From positions 1 through 24,209 of IMG/VR virus record IMGVR_UViG_3300038701_001066: a stretch of DNA of 24,209 nucleotides. One strand, 5' to 3'. Numbering within the stretch: position 1 is the stretch's first letter; every line of letters begins with the position of its first letter. The DNA is from a virus. The position numbers were made by a program, and so were the translations under genes. Of the stretch, positions 15,572 to 22,676 are shown piece by piece. Under the pieces are notes generated by a model that was not told the origin of the DNA, searched no databases, and saw nothing but the letters and a program-made list of their open reading frames with translations.

Positions 15572-16038
15572 TCCCCGCCCTCCTTGATGGCTGCGAGGGC
15601 CTTTCTGGCAAGCGAGCCTTCCTCATTTTCCTCGCACCCGATAAACTCTAGGCACCTCACCGCCTTCGCCAGCTTCTCGGCCAGCGCATCACGCTCCGCC
15701 CTTGCCTTTTCTTTGGACTCATACTGGATGCGCGACTCTTGGTGCCAGTAATCCACGCTGGCCTCTTTGTCTTGGATTTCGGTGTGCGCCGCGTCCAATT
15801 CGGCGGCCAGCGCGTCACGCTCGGCGGTCAGGGCCTCGATGCGGGCGACGTGGTATTTCTCTGCGCTGTCGTAAATGTCGCCATCGACGTAGCGGTGAAA
15901 ATCTGCATCGCGTTCCGTGTCGCCTTCATATCGCGCAATTGTGGCCAATTCGGAAAGCACGGCAGAAACAACGCCTTGATCGTAATCCTCACGCTCTCGC
16001 ATCCAGATTTCGCGCGGCCATTGGGGTTTATCACTCAT
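15568..16038 (-). CDS. Hypothetical coiled-coil phage protein
   Basis: This 156-residue protein has AAAGGA before the ATG. The N-terminus has PQWPREIWMREREDYDQGVV, a tryptophan/acid-rich start common in phage operon proteins. Residues 60-135 are alternating Ala/Glu/Arg/Lys heptads with two ERDALA repeats, a strong coiled-coil signal. It overlaps the next gene by ATGA. No function is recognisable; such proteins probably oligomerise. Confidence 0.6.
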   Translation of the reverse strand: MSDKPQWPREIWMREREDYDQGVVSAVLSELATIARYEGDTERDADFHRYVDGDIYDSAEKYHVARIEALTAERDALAAELDAAHTEIQDKEASVDYWHQESRIQYESKEKARAERDALAEKLAKAVRCLEFIGCEENEEGSLARKALAAIKEGGE

Positions 16039-16050
16039 CGTCCTATCCTT

Positions 16051-16197
16051 TCAAAACAGCGCCATCTGCGCGGGTGGGGGTGTTGTTGCCCCCGCGCCGT
16101 CCGTGTCTTTGGTTTCGGGCGCGGGGGCTGACACCGCCGTTGCGACTGGTGACAGTCCAGGCTTGACGCGCGGGCGGTGTGTCTGGTGTGGGGTCAT
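16051..16197 (-). CDS. Small proline-rich protein, 48 residues
   Basis: This frame was found by following the overlap chain: its ATG overlaps the upstream 30-codon gene's stop as ATGA, and it ends 12 bases before the next gene. The product is rich in Pro, Thr and Ala (VKPGLSPVATAVSAPAPETK, then TTPPPAQMALF) and should be disordered. The composition resembles GC-rich filler sequence, so the support is mainly architectural. Confidence 0.35.
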   Translation of the reverse strand: MTPHQTHRPRVKPGLSPVATAVSAPAPETKDTDGAGATTPPPAQMALF

Positions 16198-16286
16198 GCC
16201 CCGGTGTTCTGCTTCCTACGCCGCGCCGCCTCGATCAGCAGGTGCAGGGTGATAGTGCGGATCGTCGCGCGGTGGGCGGGGGTCAT
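16194..16286 (-). CDS. Very small basic protein, 30 residues
   Basis: The ATG at 16286 overlaps the stop of the DUF551-like gene (ATGA), and its own stop overlaps the next ATG the same way. The product is one basic amphipathic helix (TIRTITLHLLIEAARRRKQN). The double overlap is the evidence for translation. Function is unknown. Confidence 0.4.
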   Translation of the reverse strand: MTPAHRATIRTITLHLLIEAARRRKQNTGA

Positions 16287-16474
16287 GGGGCGGCGTCCGG
16301 TGGCGGCGGTAGTGGCATCCAGTGGGTAACGTCATATGCGGTGTTATTGTAATATCCGTAGGTTGCCCTGCTATCCCCTGCATAAACAAACGCATCTGGG
16401 ATGACGCCCTTCTTCGCATCATACACAATGCATTTGCCAGTCGGCGCTGTCTCAATAGGCTGCCACTCCATCAT
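16283..16474 (-). CDS. DUF551-family phage protein
   Basis: This 63-residue protein begins with MEWQPIETAPTGKCIVYD and ends with THWMPLPPPPDAAP. The WxPIxTAP start together with a THWMPLPxPP end is the signature of DUF551, a small domain found repeatedly in phage accessory operons. Function is not known. It starts with two consecutive ATG codons and overlaps both neighbours by ATGA. Confidence 0.8.
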   Translation of the reverse strand: MMEWQPIETAPTGKCIVYDAKKGVIPDAFVYAGDSRATYGYYNNTAYDVTHWMPLPPPPDAAP

Positions 16475-16710
16475 TCCTCGCCCCTCGCAACACGGGCCAT
16501 TTTCTTGCCGATGTGGGCGCAGTTGGGCGTCTCCATCCCGGCGATGCGGTCAAGGCGGGATTGGAGTTCGATAACTTCGCGGTTTCTGTCGTCCAGCAGT
16601 GGGCCGTAAACTTCGTCAACCATGTGGTCGCGCCACCAAACGACATCGCGTTTAGCATGGGAAAATTCCCTGCCAGTCAGCCAGTCCGCAATTCGGTGTG
16701 TCAGTTTCAT
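16471..16710 (-). CDS. Hypothetical phage protein, 79 residues
   Basis: The start is the ATG at 16710, which has GGAGG seven bases upstream and overlaps the stop of the membrane mini-gene as TGATG; a TTG at 16731 is unlikely. The product is mainly helical (KLTHRIADWLTGREFSHAKR, then DDRNREVIELQSRLDRIAGM), with a NCAHIGKKMARV end. No known domain is recognised. Confidence 0.6.
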   Translation of the reverse strand: MKLTHRIADWLTGREFSHAKRDVVWWRDHMVDEVYGPLLDDRNREVIELQSRLDRIAGMETPNCAHIGKKMARVARGEE

Positions 16711-16838
16711 CAGCAAGCCTCCGTTGGGCAATCAGGGTGAATTACGCGGTGAGGGTCATGCAGCATGGCATAGGCCGACAGACCCAAGAATACGGCAAGC
16801 GCAGTCATCAGCGCCACCGCGGACCAATCGCGGATCAT
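16710..16838 (-). CDS. Single-helix membrane protein, 42 residues
   Basis: This small gene was found by following the overlap chain. Its ATG at 16838 overlaps the upstream stop (ATGA) and its TGA overlaps the next ATG (TGATG). Residues 6-26 form one transmembrane helix (SAVALMTALAVFLGLSAYAM). The tail is polar, with two cysteines (HPDCPTEAC). It is one of three small membrane proteins in this operon. Function is unknown; a membrane-acting phage factor is a reasonable inference. Confidence 0.55.
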   Translation of the reverse strand: MIRDWSAVALMTALAVFLGLSAYAMLHDPHRVIHPDCPTEAC

Positions 16839-17329
16839 TTCTTTTCCACCAAGATGCGGGGGATCAGCGCAACGCCTTTCATGTGCGGGATAACATGGAC
16901 CGGCATGTTGTGGAACTTGGCGACGTATCCATTTTGGTCCTTGAGATAGAATTCTCCTGCGTCGATCAGGGTTGGTCTGGTCGCAACGAACCCGCGCATG
17001 ATTTCCTCGAACTCAAAGCCGCCGAGGCACACGACAAAATCATCTGTCCGCGCGCCACGGTAGGCCACGCTATGCAAAACCTCGTCCATGGCGTCCATGA
17101 TCGCCTCTGACACGGCTTGGCGCTTCGGCTCGTTGTAGGTGTAGACCTTCTCGCTGTGCCAGTAGGGCTCAAGCGCGCCGCAGTTGTGCAACCAGCGCCA
17201 GATGCGATCGATCATGAACCGGCGCAGCCAAGGCCCCTTCTTGTTTTCAAGGACGCGGTAGCCGACCGGCTGATGTCTGTGCGTTCTTTCTGTCATGCTG
17301 ACCATGTGCACGGGTTGAAAACGGATCAT
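16835..17329 (-). CDS. Hypothetical phage protein, 164 residues
   Basis: The ATG at 17329 overlaps the upstream stop as ATGA, so it is preferred to the GTG at 17341. The N-terminal part is basic and aromatic (RFMIDRIWRWLHNCGALEPY). The middle is helical (SEAIMDAMDEVLHSVAYRG). The C-terminal half alternates strands (DFVVCLGGFEFEEIMRGFVA, then VHVIPHMKGVALIPRILVEK). It looks like a folded soluble protein, but I recognise no family or active site. Confidence 0.6.
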   Translation of the reverse strand: MIRFQPVHMVSMTERTHRHQPVGYRVLENKKGPWLRRFMIDRIWRWLHNCGALEPYWHSEKVYTYNEPKRQAVSEAIMDAMDEVLHSVAYRGARTDDFVVCLGGFEFEEIMRGFVATRPTLIDAGEFYLKDQNGYVAKFHNMPVHVIPHMKGVALIPRILVEKK

Positions 17330-17535
17330 GCCATCCCCCACACGATAGCCGACACAATCAACACGCCTGCCAGCGCGGCCCAGATCACAGCATACCCACG
17401 CGGCTTGCGCGGCATATACAGAAACGGGTCGGCGCTCGGCGGGGCATCACATTCCGGACTGTGGCCGCCGGCGTCGCGGGCGATCTGTGCGCGCGTATGC
17501 ATCGCAATATCGGTGCTGGTGGAGTGTTCATTCAT
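17326..17535 (-). CDS. Small C-terminally anchored membrane protein
   Basis: This 69-residue protein starts at the ATG at 17535, four bases after the integrase stop, with AGAGGA ahead. A polar N-terminal 45 residues precede a basic stretch (MPRKPRG) and one C-terminal transmembrane helix at about 49-68 (VIWAALAGVLIVSAIVWGMA). This tail-anchored layout suggests an inner-membrane phage accessory protein with its N-terminus in the cytoplasm. Function is unknown. Confidence 0.6.
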   Translation of the reverse strand: MNEHSTSTDIAMHTRAQIARDAGGHSPECDAPPSADPFLYMPRKPRGYAVIWAALAGVLIVSAIVWGMA

Positions 17536-17539
17536 CGGT

Positions 17540-18745
17540 CTATCCTCTCTCTGCGTTCCCACGGCGCATCTCGACCACGGCGTTTGCTGCATCTGACCGG
17601 CCTCTCACGTAGCGGTCGGTCGTGCTGATCTGTGTGTGCTGGCTTGCGTCCCGTAGATGGAACGGCGAGACAAGACCCTTGGCCTCCGTGATGCCGGAGG
17701 ATCGAAGGTCCATCATTTTGAGCGACGAGGATAGCCCTACGGCGGCTCTGACGGTCGCAAACTGCTTTGCCAGGATGTTGTTGCGGGGCGGAAGGCCGTC
17801 ATCACACACGAACACCGGCCCGACACGGTTCTGGATATGCCCAAGACGCGCGCGGATCTCCGGCAGAGGGGCTAGGGACCATGTGTAAGCCTCGGGCAGC
17901 CGATCGCGGGTCTTGGACACAACTTTGGTGATTGAGGATAGGTCGGGGGCGATCATGTCCCACGTCAGGCCGCCGTCCCAGATCATGCCGTTGTGCTGGA
18001 CGCCGCCCTTCCTACCCTCTGCCGGGGCCCATTCGCCGTAAATGTCCACGCCGCGCAACAGCAACTCGAACCGCATCAGGACGGCAAGGGAAAGCAGGCG
18101 CATACCTCTCGTGTCGGCTTCGGCAACAATGGCCCGGACCTGCTCTCGGGTCGCAGTGACGGACTTCGGGGCTGGGGCCTTGATCCGCATTTCAGACCGG
18201 ACGGCCTTGACCTTCATGCAGCCATCGACCTCGCACCGGATGCCGTGCGACACGATCAGGCCGAAGTGGGTCCACCACCGCTTGATGTAATCGGCGGATT
18301 TGCTTTCAGCGCGCATGGACCGCGTCCAACAGGCCATCACGGCATAGCTGGTGGTGTCTATGGCTTGATCTCCGGCCCGCTGAGTGACCGTCTCGATCCA
18401 TCGGCGGTAGGTGTCGCGGGTTCCGGCCCGAACGTCGTGGACGGCACTGTGGTCGTCTGTCAGATAGCGATGCGCAAGCCATCCCCATGTGCCGATCTCG
18501 TAGGCCGATCCGTTGATGGTTGCCCACCACGTCAGCAAGTCGCGCGTGAGTCTCCTGCATTGTGCGGCACGGGCGAGATTGCCTTCCGGGGTAGGGTCGT
18601 CAAGCCTGACGGTCTTGTGCGCGTATCCGGCCTCGACATATCGTCTGGACGGCACCCAATACCACGCGCCTCGGATCTGCTTCATGAACGGCGCATAGAA
18701 CGGGTCGCTGTCGTCCCACACGCTCTTGTGGATTGCTCTGGCCAT
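17540..18745 (-). CDS. int: Tyrosine-family site-specific recombinase (phage integrase)
   Basis: This 401-residue protein would integrate and excise the phage genome. The start is the ATG at 18745, which has AAAGGA ahead; an earlier in-frame ATG at 18808 would overlap the upstream gene by 28 bases. Residues about 50-170 form an N-terminal core-binding-like helical region. The catalytic domain follows 195: R231 in FELLLRGVDI, K278 in SKTRDRL, R348 in MMDLRSSG, H370 in QHTQISTTDRYVRG and the nucleophile Y379. The usual first His of the HxxR box is Met345, a deviation I believe also occurs in some alphaproteobacterial phage integrase-like proteins. It lies inside the leftward operon rather than at an obvious genome end, and no attachment site is visible beside it. 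Confidence 0.88.
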   Translation of the reverse strand: MARAIHKSVWDDSDPFYAPFMKQIRGAWYWVPSRRYVEAGYAHKTVRLDDPTPEGNLARAAQCRRLTRDLLTWWATINGSAYEIGTWGWLAHRYLTDDHSAVHDVRAGTRDTYRRWIETVTQRAGDQAIDTTSYAVMACWTRSMRAESKSADYIKRWWTHFGLIVSHGIRCEVDGCMKVKAVRSEMRIKAPAPKSVTATREQVRAIVAEADTRGMRLLSLAVLMRFELLLRGVDIYGEWAPAEGRKGGVQHNGMIWDGGLTWDMIAPDLSSITKVVSKTRDRLPEAYTWSLAPLPEIRARLGHIQNRVGPVFVCDDGLPPRNNILAKQFATVRAAVGLSSSLKMMDLRSSGITEAKGLVSPFHLRDASQHTQISTTDRYVRGRSDAANAVVEMRRGNAERG

Positions 18746-18780
18746 CTGTCTGTCCTTTCTGTCCGCCGTTCCGTGGCGGA

Positions 18781-19170
18781 TTATCTCCAAGGGCCGCTGG
18801 ACAGCCATTCCTGACGGCCATCCTTGATCTCGATCACTTCATCCGCCGCCAGTATCGTCCACGTCTCGACCAGCGCATTGAGCAGGCGGTTGTGAAACGC
18901 AGCGGGGTATTGCTCTGCCAGGGCCCGCGCCTCCGAACCGTCAAGGATTTCGTGACAGTTCATGCAGCCAAACGCGACGGCCAGATCCGTTACCTTGGTC
19001 GAGATGCCTTTGCCGCTGACGGGCAGGTGGCATCCGACGGTGGTTTCAGATGATGCGCAGGGCCGACCAAGAAAAGACGCGATCCGCAACGTGCAGGGCT
19101 GGCCGGATGCTGACGCCATGATCATCGGGGATCGTAGCTTGGGCATCATGTGTGGCAGGTATCGATTCAC
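18781..19170 (-). CDS. YbcO/DUF1364-type HNH-like nuclease
   Basis: This 129-residue protein probably begins at the GTG at 19170, which has AAGGAG eight bases upstream and overlaps the previous stop (GTGA); ATGs at 19149 and 19146 lack a ribosome site. The DUF1364 pattern is clear: LRSP near the start, C26 in QPCTLRI, C38, an ETTVGCHLP segment with H48, KVTDLAVAFGCMNCHEILDG with C69, C72 and H73, and a C-terminal helix with VETWTIL. The cysteines and histidines suggest a zinc-supported treble-clef nuclease fold. Relatives such as E. coli prophage YbcO are presumed endonucleases in recombination or replication. Its place between the recombination genes and the integrase agrees. Confidence 0.82.
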   Translation of the reverse strand: MNRYLPHMMPKLRSPMIMASASGQPCTLRIASFLGRPCASSETTVGCHLPVSGKGISTKVTDLAVAFGCMNCHEILDGSEARALAEQYPAAFHNRLLNALVETWTILAADEVIEIKDGRQEWLSSGPWR

Positions 19171-19334
19171 TTCTTCGGCTCCTTGAGTTGGCTGGATGTC
19201 ACGGCGCGCGCGATCCGTTGCGTGATTGATCCTGCCGGGTTCCGCATTTGCGACGGTCGCTGCCCCCGGATCAGGTGTTCGCCGCGCCAGTCGTCGGGCT
19301 TGTCAGTGGGTTGCGGGGTTTGACGGTCTGTCAT
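19167..19334 (-). CDS. Small hypothetical protein, 55 residues
   Basis: The ATG at 19334 overlaps the upstream stop (ATGA), and the TGA overlaps the nuclease GTG start (GTGA). The product is basic and polar (KPDDWRGEHLIRGQRPSQMR, then QRIARAVTSSQLKEPKK), with no hydrophobic stretch or cysteine. The overlaps on both sides are the main evidence that it is real. It may help translational coupling of the nuclease gene. Confidence 0.5.
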   Translation of the reverse strand: MTDRQTPQPTDKPDDWRGEHLIRGQRPSQMRNPAGSITQRIARAVTSSQLKEPKK

Positions 19335-19543
19335 GCTGCTTTTTCCATCTTTGCTTTGCGCTCAAGAAATGGCCGCCCTTCCTTTTGGAAATACAAGATT
19401 CTGTCTTGCGGCACTTTGAGGGCTCTTGCGATTTGCCAAGCCCCAAGGCCAAGACTTTCGGCCTCATCCAGCCACGCCAAAAGAGATATGGGGCGGTATG
19501 CGCCTGATTGATCGACCTCTGGAGTCCATTCAGGCTGCGTCAT
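19331..19543 (-). CDS. Small helix-rich protein, possible DNA-binding
   Basis: This 70-residue protein starts at 19543 with GGGAGA ahead and overlaps the end of the upstream HTH gene by 14 bases. Residues 20-55 read ISLLAWLDEAESLGLGAWQI, then ARALKVPQDRILYFQKEG, which could form a helix-turn-helix-like fold. A basic tail follows (LERKAKMEKAA). DNA binding is a guess from this pattern. Confidence 0.55.
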   Translation of the reverse strand: MTQPEWTPEVDQSGAYRPISLLAWLDEAESLGLGAWQIARALKVPQDRILYFQKEGRPFLERKAKMEKAA

Positions 19544-19757
19544 GGTCTTCTCCCTTCCACCATTTCCGGGGCATGGTCCCTTCGGCATTGCACGGCGGGA
19601 AGTGCTTGTTGGTGTCGTCCCGCAGTCGCTTCATCAACCCTGCGATGGCATTCTTGCTCACGCCAAACCGCTCCCCGATCTGCTTGAAGGTCATTCCCTC
19701 GTTGTCGTAGAGGTCGAGGATTGTCAGAAGTTGCTCGTCGGTCCATTCGCGGCTCAT
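19530..19757 (-). CDS. Small helix-turn-helix DNA-binding protein
   Basis: This 75-residue protein starts at 19757, where ATGA joins it to the previous gene and GGTGGAG serves as ribosome site. Residues 5-45 form a typical HTH: WTDEQLLTILDLYDNEGMTF, then KQIGERFGVSKNAIAGLMKR. The layout (W-start, EGMTFKQIGERFGVSKNAI) resembles the sigma-70-region-4/GcrA-like class of alphaproteobacteria, but the similarity is only partial. The tail is charged with WW. It may regulate transcription within the phage or bind DNA during recombination. Confidence 0.7.
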   Translation of the reverse strand: MSREWTDEQLLTILDLYDNEGMTFKQIGERFGVSKNAIAGLMKRLRDDTNKHFPPCNAEGTMPRKWWKGEDHDAA

Positions 19758-20074
19758 GTCGGCACTCCACCAAGCCCGCAGTATCCGACCTCGCGCTTCA
19801 CCCCGTAGCCTTCCGGGTTGGCCGCCACGTTTGCCGCAGCCTTCTTGTGGAAGGTCATGGGTGGCTTGTTGTTGCCTTCCTCTTGTGCAAGGCAAGCCAT
19901 CTCGCGCTTCACGGCTGACTGGAACAGAGCGTCGGACGCCATGATCGCGCGCCACCGCCAAAGAATGCAGCGGTCGCCATCACAATTCGGACCAACCTTC
20001 TGGTCAAACGTCCTGGCAACGGGGCACGGGAATGTCTCGCGGGCTTGGGCCGGGGTCAGGTAAATGTCGGTCAT
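19754..20074 (-). CDS. Cysteine-containing phage protein (CPxxR...C-x4-C-x2-WRW)
   Basis: This 106-residue protein overlaps both neighbours by ATGA and has GAGGA upstream. Residues 6-40 show LTPAQARETFPCPVAR, then CDGDRCILWRW, with C17, C31 and C36; C61 follows. A conserved end region reads NPEGYGVKREVGYCGLGG with C99. This CP...C...CxxWRW arrangement recurs in short phage operon proteins and suggests a small metal-binding or redox fold. Function is unknown. Confidence 0.65.
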   Translation of the reverse strand: MTDIYLTPAQARETFPCPVARTFDQKVGPNCDGDRCILWRWRAIMASDALFQSAVKREMACLAQEEGNNKPPMTFHKKAAANVAANPEGYGVKREVGYCGLGGVPT

Positions 20075-20310
20075 TCCGCGCCATCCTCAATGACGTGTGA
20101 CGGCATCCAGCGACGAGCAACCTCAAGCGGCCAGCCGTAAAGGCACGTTACTTCCCATCCTGACGTGCAAAACACCCCGACCAAGAAACACGCCTCTGCT
20201 GCCGTCATGCCGTCTGGCGTGTGCAGATCGCCGCCTTCGTCAATTCGGATTTCCCACTTCTCGTTTGGAAGGTCTGGGTGGTGGTAGATAATTTTGAGCG
20301 TGTCAGTCAT
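20071..20310 (-). CDS. Hypothetical phage protein, 79 residues
   Basis: It starts in an ATGA overlap with the recT-like gene and ends in one with the cysteine-containing gene, and GGGGG precedes the ATG. The sequence is a mixed alpha/beta mini-domain (LKIIYHHPDLPNEKWEIRID, then TSGWEVTCLYGWPLEVARRW). No family is recognised. Confidence 0.6.
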   Translation of the reverse strand: MTDTLKIIYHHPDLPNEKWEIRIDEGGDLHTPDGMTAAEACFLVGVFCTSGWEVTCLYGWPLEVARRWMPSHVIEDGAE

Positions 20311-21293
20311 TTGTCGCCCCCTTTCGCCAGCCGGCTTTCATGCCAGCCGCCGCACCAATCAACGGCCTTGGCTTCGTCGCTCTCATAGGGGCAGGCTGTC
20401 ACGGGCTCACCATTCTGAAACGCCTTCGCTCCTTCTGTGTATTCGTCGGCACCTGGAAAGGCCCCGTCCCACGGCACACCGTCCGTCCAGTGGGCGTCAT
20501 CCATAACTTCGCCGGATACGTCCTTTGGGGCTTCCTGCTCGGCCAGCTTGGCGGCAAGGTTTTGGCGCGGCTCTTGCGGGGTCACGTCGCGGATAGGCTC
20601 CGGCGCATCTTCCTCGACCATCAGGCGGCGCAAGTCCTCGGCGGATAGATCGAGACGCTTGCAAAGGCGGCGGATCACCGTCTTTTTCCACATCTCCTCC
20701 GACCATTGCTGCCAAATGCCGTTGGGCTTGTCGTGCTTGCGCTGCTGAGGGCTGGACCGGCGGATCTTGTCGATCTGCGCGGCGTCCATAAATTCGCGCA
20801 CGATTGTCCCGTCTTTCAGTTTGCCGATCGCGTAGGCCGCAACGGGATCGCCCTTGTCGCCAAACAGGACGGGCTGGTGGACCAAGCGTTCCTCGTCACC
20901 CACAACGTAGTCAAAGCGGCCTTCGTCCAGTTCCCGCTGGTAGACGATGTGCGCCCGAATATCGCGCACATCACCAGATCGGCGGGCCATCTTGATCAGG
21001 CCGAAAACCATTGGCATTGCCTGTGCTTTGCCGCTGAACGGAACAATCGCGGCCTCTCGACCATCTGGAACAAGCCCGGCGGCGGCAATGGTGCGGATCG
21101 ACTTCATCACCGACGCGGCATCGCAACGCAGGATTTCAGGGTTGTCTTGAACGGCCACAATGGCGGCGTTGCGAAAGGCATCGATCGACACGTTGGACGG
21201 CAGGGCCAGTTCCTTTGCGTCGATCATCTTTTTCAGATCGCTCTTGAACCGAACAACTGGGTGCTGCTGGCTCTGGGGGGCAATGTCGTTCAT
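20307..21293 (-). CDS. recT: RecT-family ssDNA-annealing protein with RMF/CrpP-like C-terminal tail
   Basis: This 328-residue recombinase anneals single strands produced by the exonuclease encoded just upstream. The start is the ATG at 21293 with GAGGA ahead; a GTG at 21305 would overlap the exonuclease stop. The RecT core spans about 15-225, with AAGLVPDGREAAIVPFSGKA at 71-90, a VFGLIKMARRSG helix at 96-107, VHQPVLFGDKGDPVAAYAI at 138-156 and EEMWKKTVIRRLCKRL at 199-214. Residues 226-280 are an acidic, probably flexible linker. Residues 280-320 then read GADEYTEGAKAFQNGE followed by CPY, W313 and GGW, the spacing seen in ribosome modulation factor/CrpP-like domains. RecT proteins usually end near 270 residues, so this extension is unusual. 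Confidence 0.9.
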   Translation of the reverse strand: MNDIAPQSQQHPVVRFKSDLKKMIDAKELALPSNVSIDAFRNAAIVAVQDNPEILRCDAASVMKSIRTIAAAGLVPDGREAAIVPFSGKAQAMPMVFGLIKMARRSGDVRDIRAHIVYQRELDEGRFDYVVGDEERLVHQPVLFGDKGDPVAAYAIGKLKDGTIVREFMDAAQIDKIRRSSPQQRKHDKPNGIWQQWSEEMWKKTVIRRLCKRLDLSAEDLRRLMVEEDAPEPIRDVTPQEPRQNLAAKLAEQEAPKDVSGEVMDDAHWTDGVPWDGAFPGADEYTEGAKAFQNGEPVTACPYESDEAKAVDWCGGWHESRLAKGGDK

Positions 21294-21301
21294 CGAAGTC
21301 C

Positions 21302-22279
21302 TCACACGTTGGGCAGACGGCCATCCGCCTGCATTTCACCGAACCGATGCAACAGGCTCGGCGGGTATTGATAGGTCAGCATTTCCGCGCCGACGCCGGG
21401 CCAGTCATGCGCTTTCAGGCAGTCGGCCATCTGATCAAGCCCGTGACGGCACAGAACGCGCGCCCAATAGAGCGTATCCTCGTCCAGACGGGTCGGGATC
21501 ACCTCGTAAGGCTCGGTTGATTGCAGGAACACAAAGGCGCACTCCTTGGCCGTGGTCTGAAACACCTGCTCGGACCCCATGACGGCCAGCGCCATCTGCA
21601 TCGGATAGCCGTGATCCGTGATCGCCCGCTGGACGGCCAGTTTCAGGTCGTTTCCTTTTGGGGCCATCGTTTTCAGGTCGCCAAAGTCGTAGCCGTTTGA
21701 CGGTATGCAGTCGGGGCGGCTCTTGACCCAGATCCCGGTCTGCTCGTCCTGCCATATCATGCTGATTTCGATCAGGTCTGATTTCAGCACTTCGACGGCA
21801 AGCGGGTTGGCCGCCAAGTTCTCGGCCATGTAGGTGATCTTCTCCATCTGCTCTGGCTTCAAGAGCATCCGGCCAGCCGCGCGGGCATCGAAGTCAGTCC
21901 AGAACGCAGCACGGGGCGCGGCGCTCTCGGACCATTCACCTGTCCGCTCAAACGCGGCGATCTGGGTTGCTGTCGGCCTTTGCGGGGCCCCCTCCGGCAC
22001 AAAAATGAAATGCTCCTCAAACACCTCGTCGCCCAAGATCAGGCTATGGGCGGCCTTGCCCAAAGAAAGCGCATCGCTCTGCTCTTTCTGCGGATACCTG
22101 TTCGGGTTGCCGTCCCACGTTTTCCAGAACGCATGTGGGCTGTGCAGGGCAATCTTTCTCAGTCCGGTGCTGGATACCGACGGGCCAGGGCAGACATCTT
22201 GGGTGTGATACCATTCCATCGGCATCCGGTATGCTCCCGGCTCCGTGATCTGCTCGCCATGTTGGATTGTGCGGATCAT
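21302..22279 (-). CDS. RecE-like PD-(D/E)XK exonuclease
   Basis: This 325-residue nuclease pairs with RecT in double-strand-end recombination. The ATG at 22279 overlaps the upstream stop (ATGA). Motifs of the lambda-exonuclease/RecE C-terminal fold are in order: LSLGKAAHSLIL with H78 (71-82), E171 in EISMIW, D190 in KSRPDCIP, D201-L-K203 in FGDLKTM, and Q228 after GYP in YPMQMALAV. The spacing D190 to DLK is short, as in RecE/DUF3799-type enzymes. At 325 residues it matches the nuclease part of RecE, not full-length E. coli RecE. It would degrade the 5' strand to leave 3' ssDNA. RecT is encoded 8 bases downstream. Confidence 0.88.
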   Translation of the reverse strand: MIRTIQHGEQITEPGAYRMPMEWYHTQDVCPGPSVSSTGLRKIALHSPHAFWKTWDGNPNRYPQKEQSDALSLGKAAHSLILGDEVFEEHFIFVPEGAPQRPTATQIAAFERTGEWSESAAPRAAFWTDFDARAAGRMLLKPEQMEKITYMAENLAANPLAVEVLKSDLIEISMIWQDEQTGIWVKSRPDCIPSNGYDFGDLKTMAPKGNDLKLAVQRAITDHGYPMQMALAVMGSEQVFQTTAKECAFVFLQSTEPYEVIPTRLDEDTLYWARVLCRHGLDQMADCLKAHDWPGVGAEMLTYQYPPSLLHRFGEMQADGRLPNV

Positions 22280-22497
22280 TCGCAGTCGTCCCATTCCTTG
22301 ATGTTGGTGTAGATCGTGCCGTCAGTGGCGCGCACGTCGATTGACCGCTTGCCATACGTCACGGCCAGCACGTCGCCGGTCAGGGATGCGCCGTCGGCGG
22401 TGAACGACACCACAGCCCCAAGCATTGGGACGCCACGGCTTTGCGCGACGTTGCGGCGCTGGCCCAAAAGTGCGGCGGACATGGCGAGGCGGGTCAT
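22276..22497 (-). CDS. Hypothetical phage protein, 73 residues
   Basis: This small protein overlaps both neighbours by ATGA. An N-terminal helical part (RLAMSAALLGQRRNVAQSRG) precedes a compact beta part (PMLGAVVSFTADGASLTGDV, then GKRSIDVRATDGTIYTNI), perhaps an SH3-like barrel. No family or site is recognised. Confidence 0.58.
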   Translation of the reverse strand: MTRLAMSAALLGQRRNVAQSRGVPMLGAVVSFTADGASLTGDVLAVTYGKRSIDVRATDGTIYTNIKEWDDCE

Positions 22498-22676
22498 TCT
22501 GCGTCGTCCTCTGCGTCGCCCAAAGCGTAAAGCAAAACGTCCAGCATGCTTTCGTGGCTGGTAAACGCTGCGACTTCATCGGTCATCAAGCCACTTTCTG
22601 GATTGCGCTGCTTCACAACCCACCCGCCATTCGGCAGGCGGCGAAGCATGATGTCGCGTGTCAGGTCGATCTTCAT
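22494..22676 (-). CDS. Hypothetical phage protein, 60 residues
   Basis: This short acidic protein is joined by ATGA on both sides. It has a beta hairpin-like start (MLRRLPNGGWVVKQRNPESG) and a helical end (HESMLDVLLYALGDAEDDAE). The R-x-x-N-G-G-W-x-V hairpin pattern is common in small phage operon proteins. Function is not recognised. Confidence 0.58.
   Translation of the reverse strand: MKIDLTRDIMLRRLPNGGWVVKQRNPESGLMTDEVAAFTSHESMLDVLLYALGDAEDDAE

Noticed and set aside
18762-18780. TCCGCC/GGCGGA hairpin between nuclease and integrase genes
   Set aside because: Only six base pairs with no T-run, in a 35-base gap; not strong enough to call a terminator.
17480-18800. Attachment site next to the integrase
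   Set aside because: No tRNA fragment or repeated core is visible in the window, so none can be supported.
17993-18814. Plus-strand frame of 273 codons opposite the integrase
   Set aside because: The integrase motifs on the other strand are unambiguous; this is a shadow.
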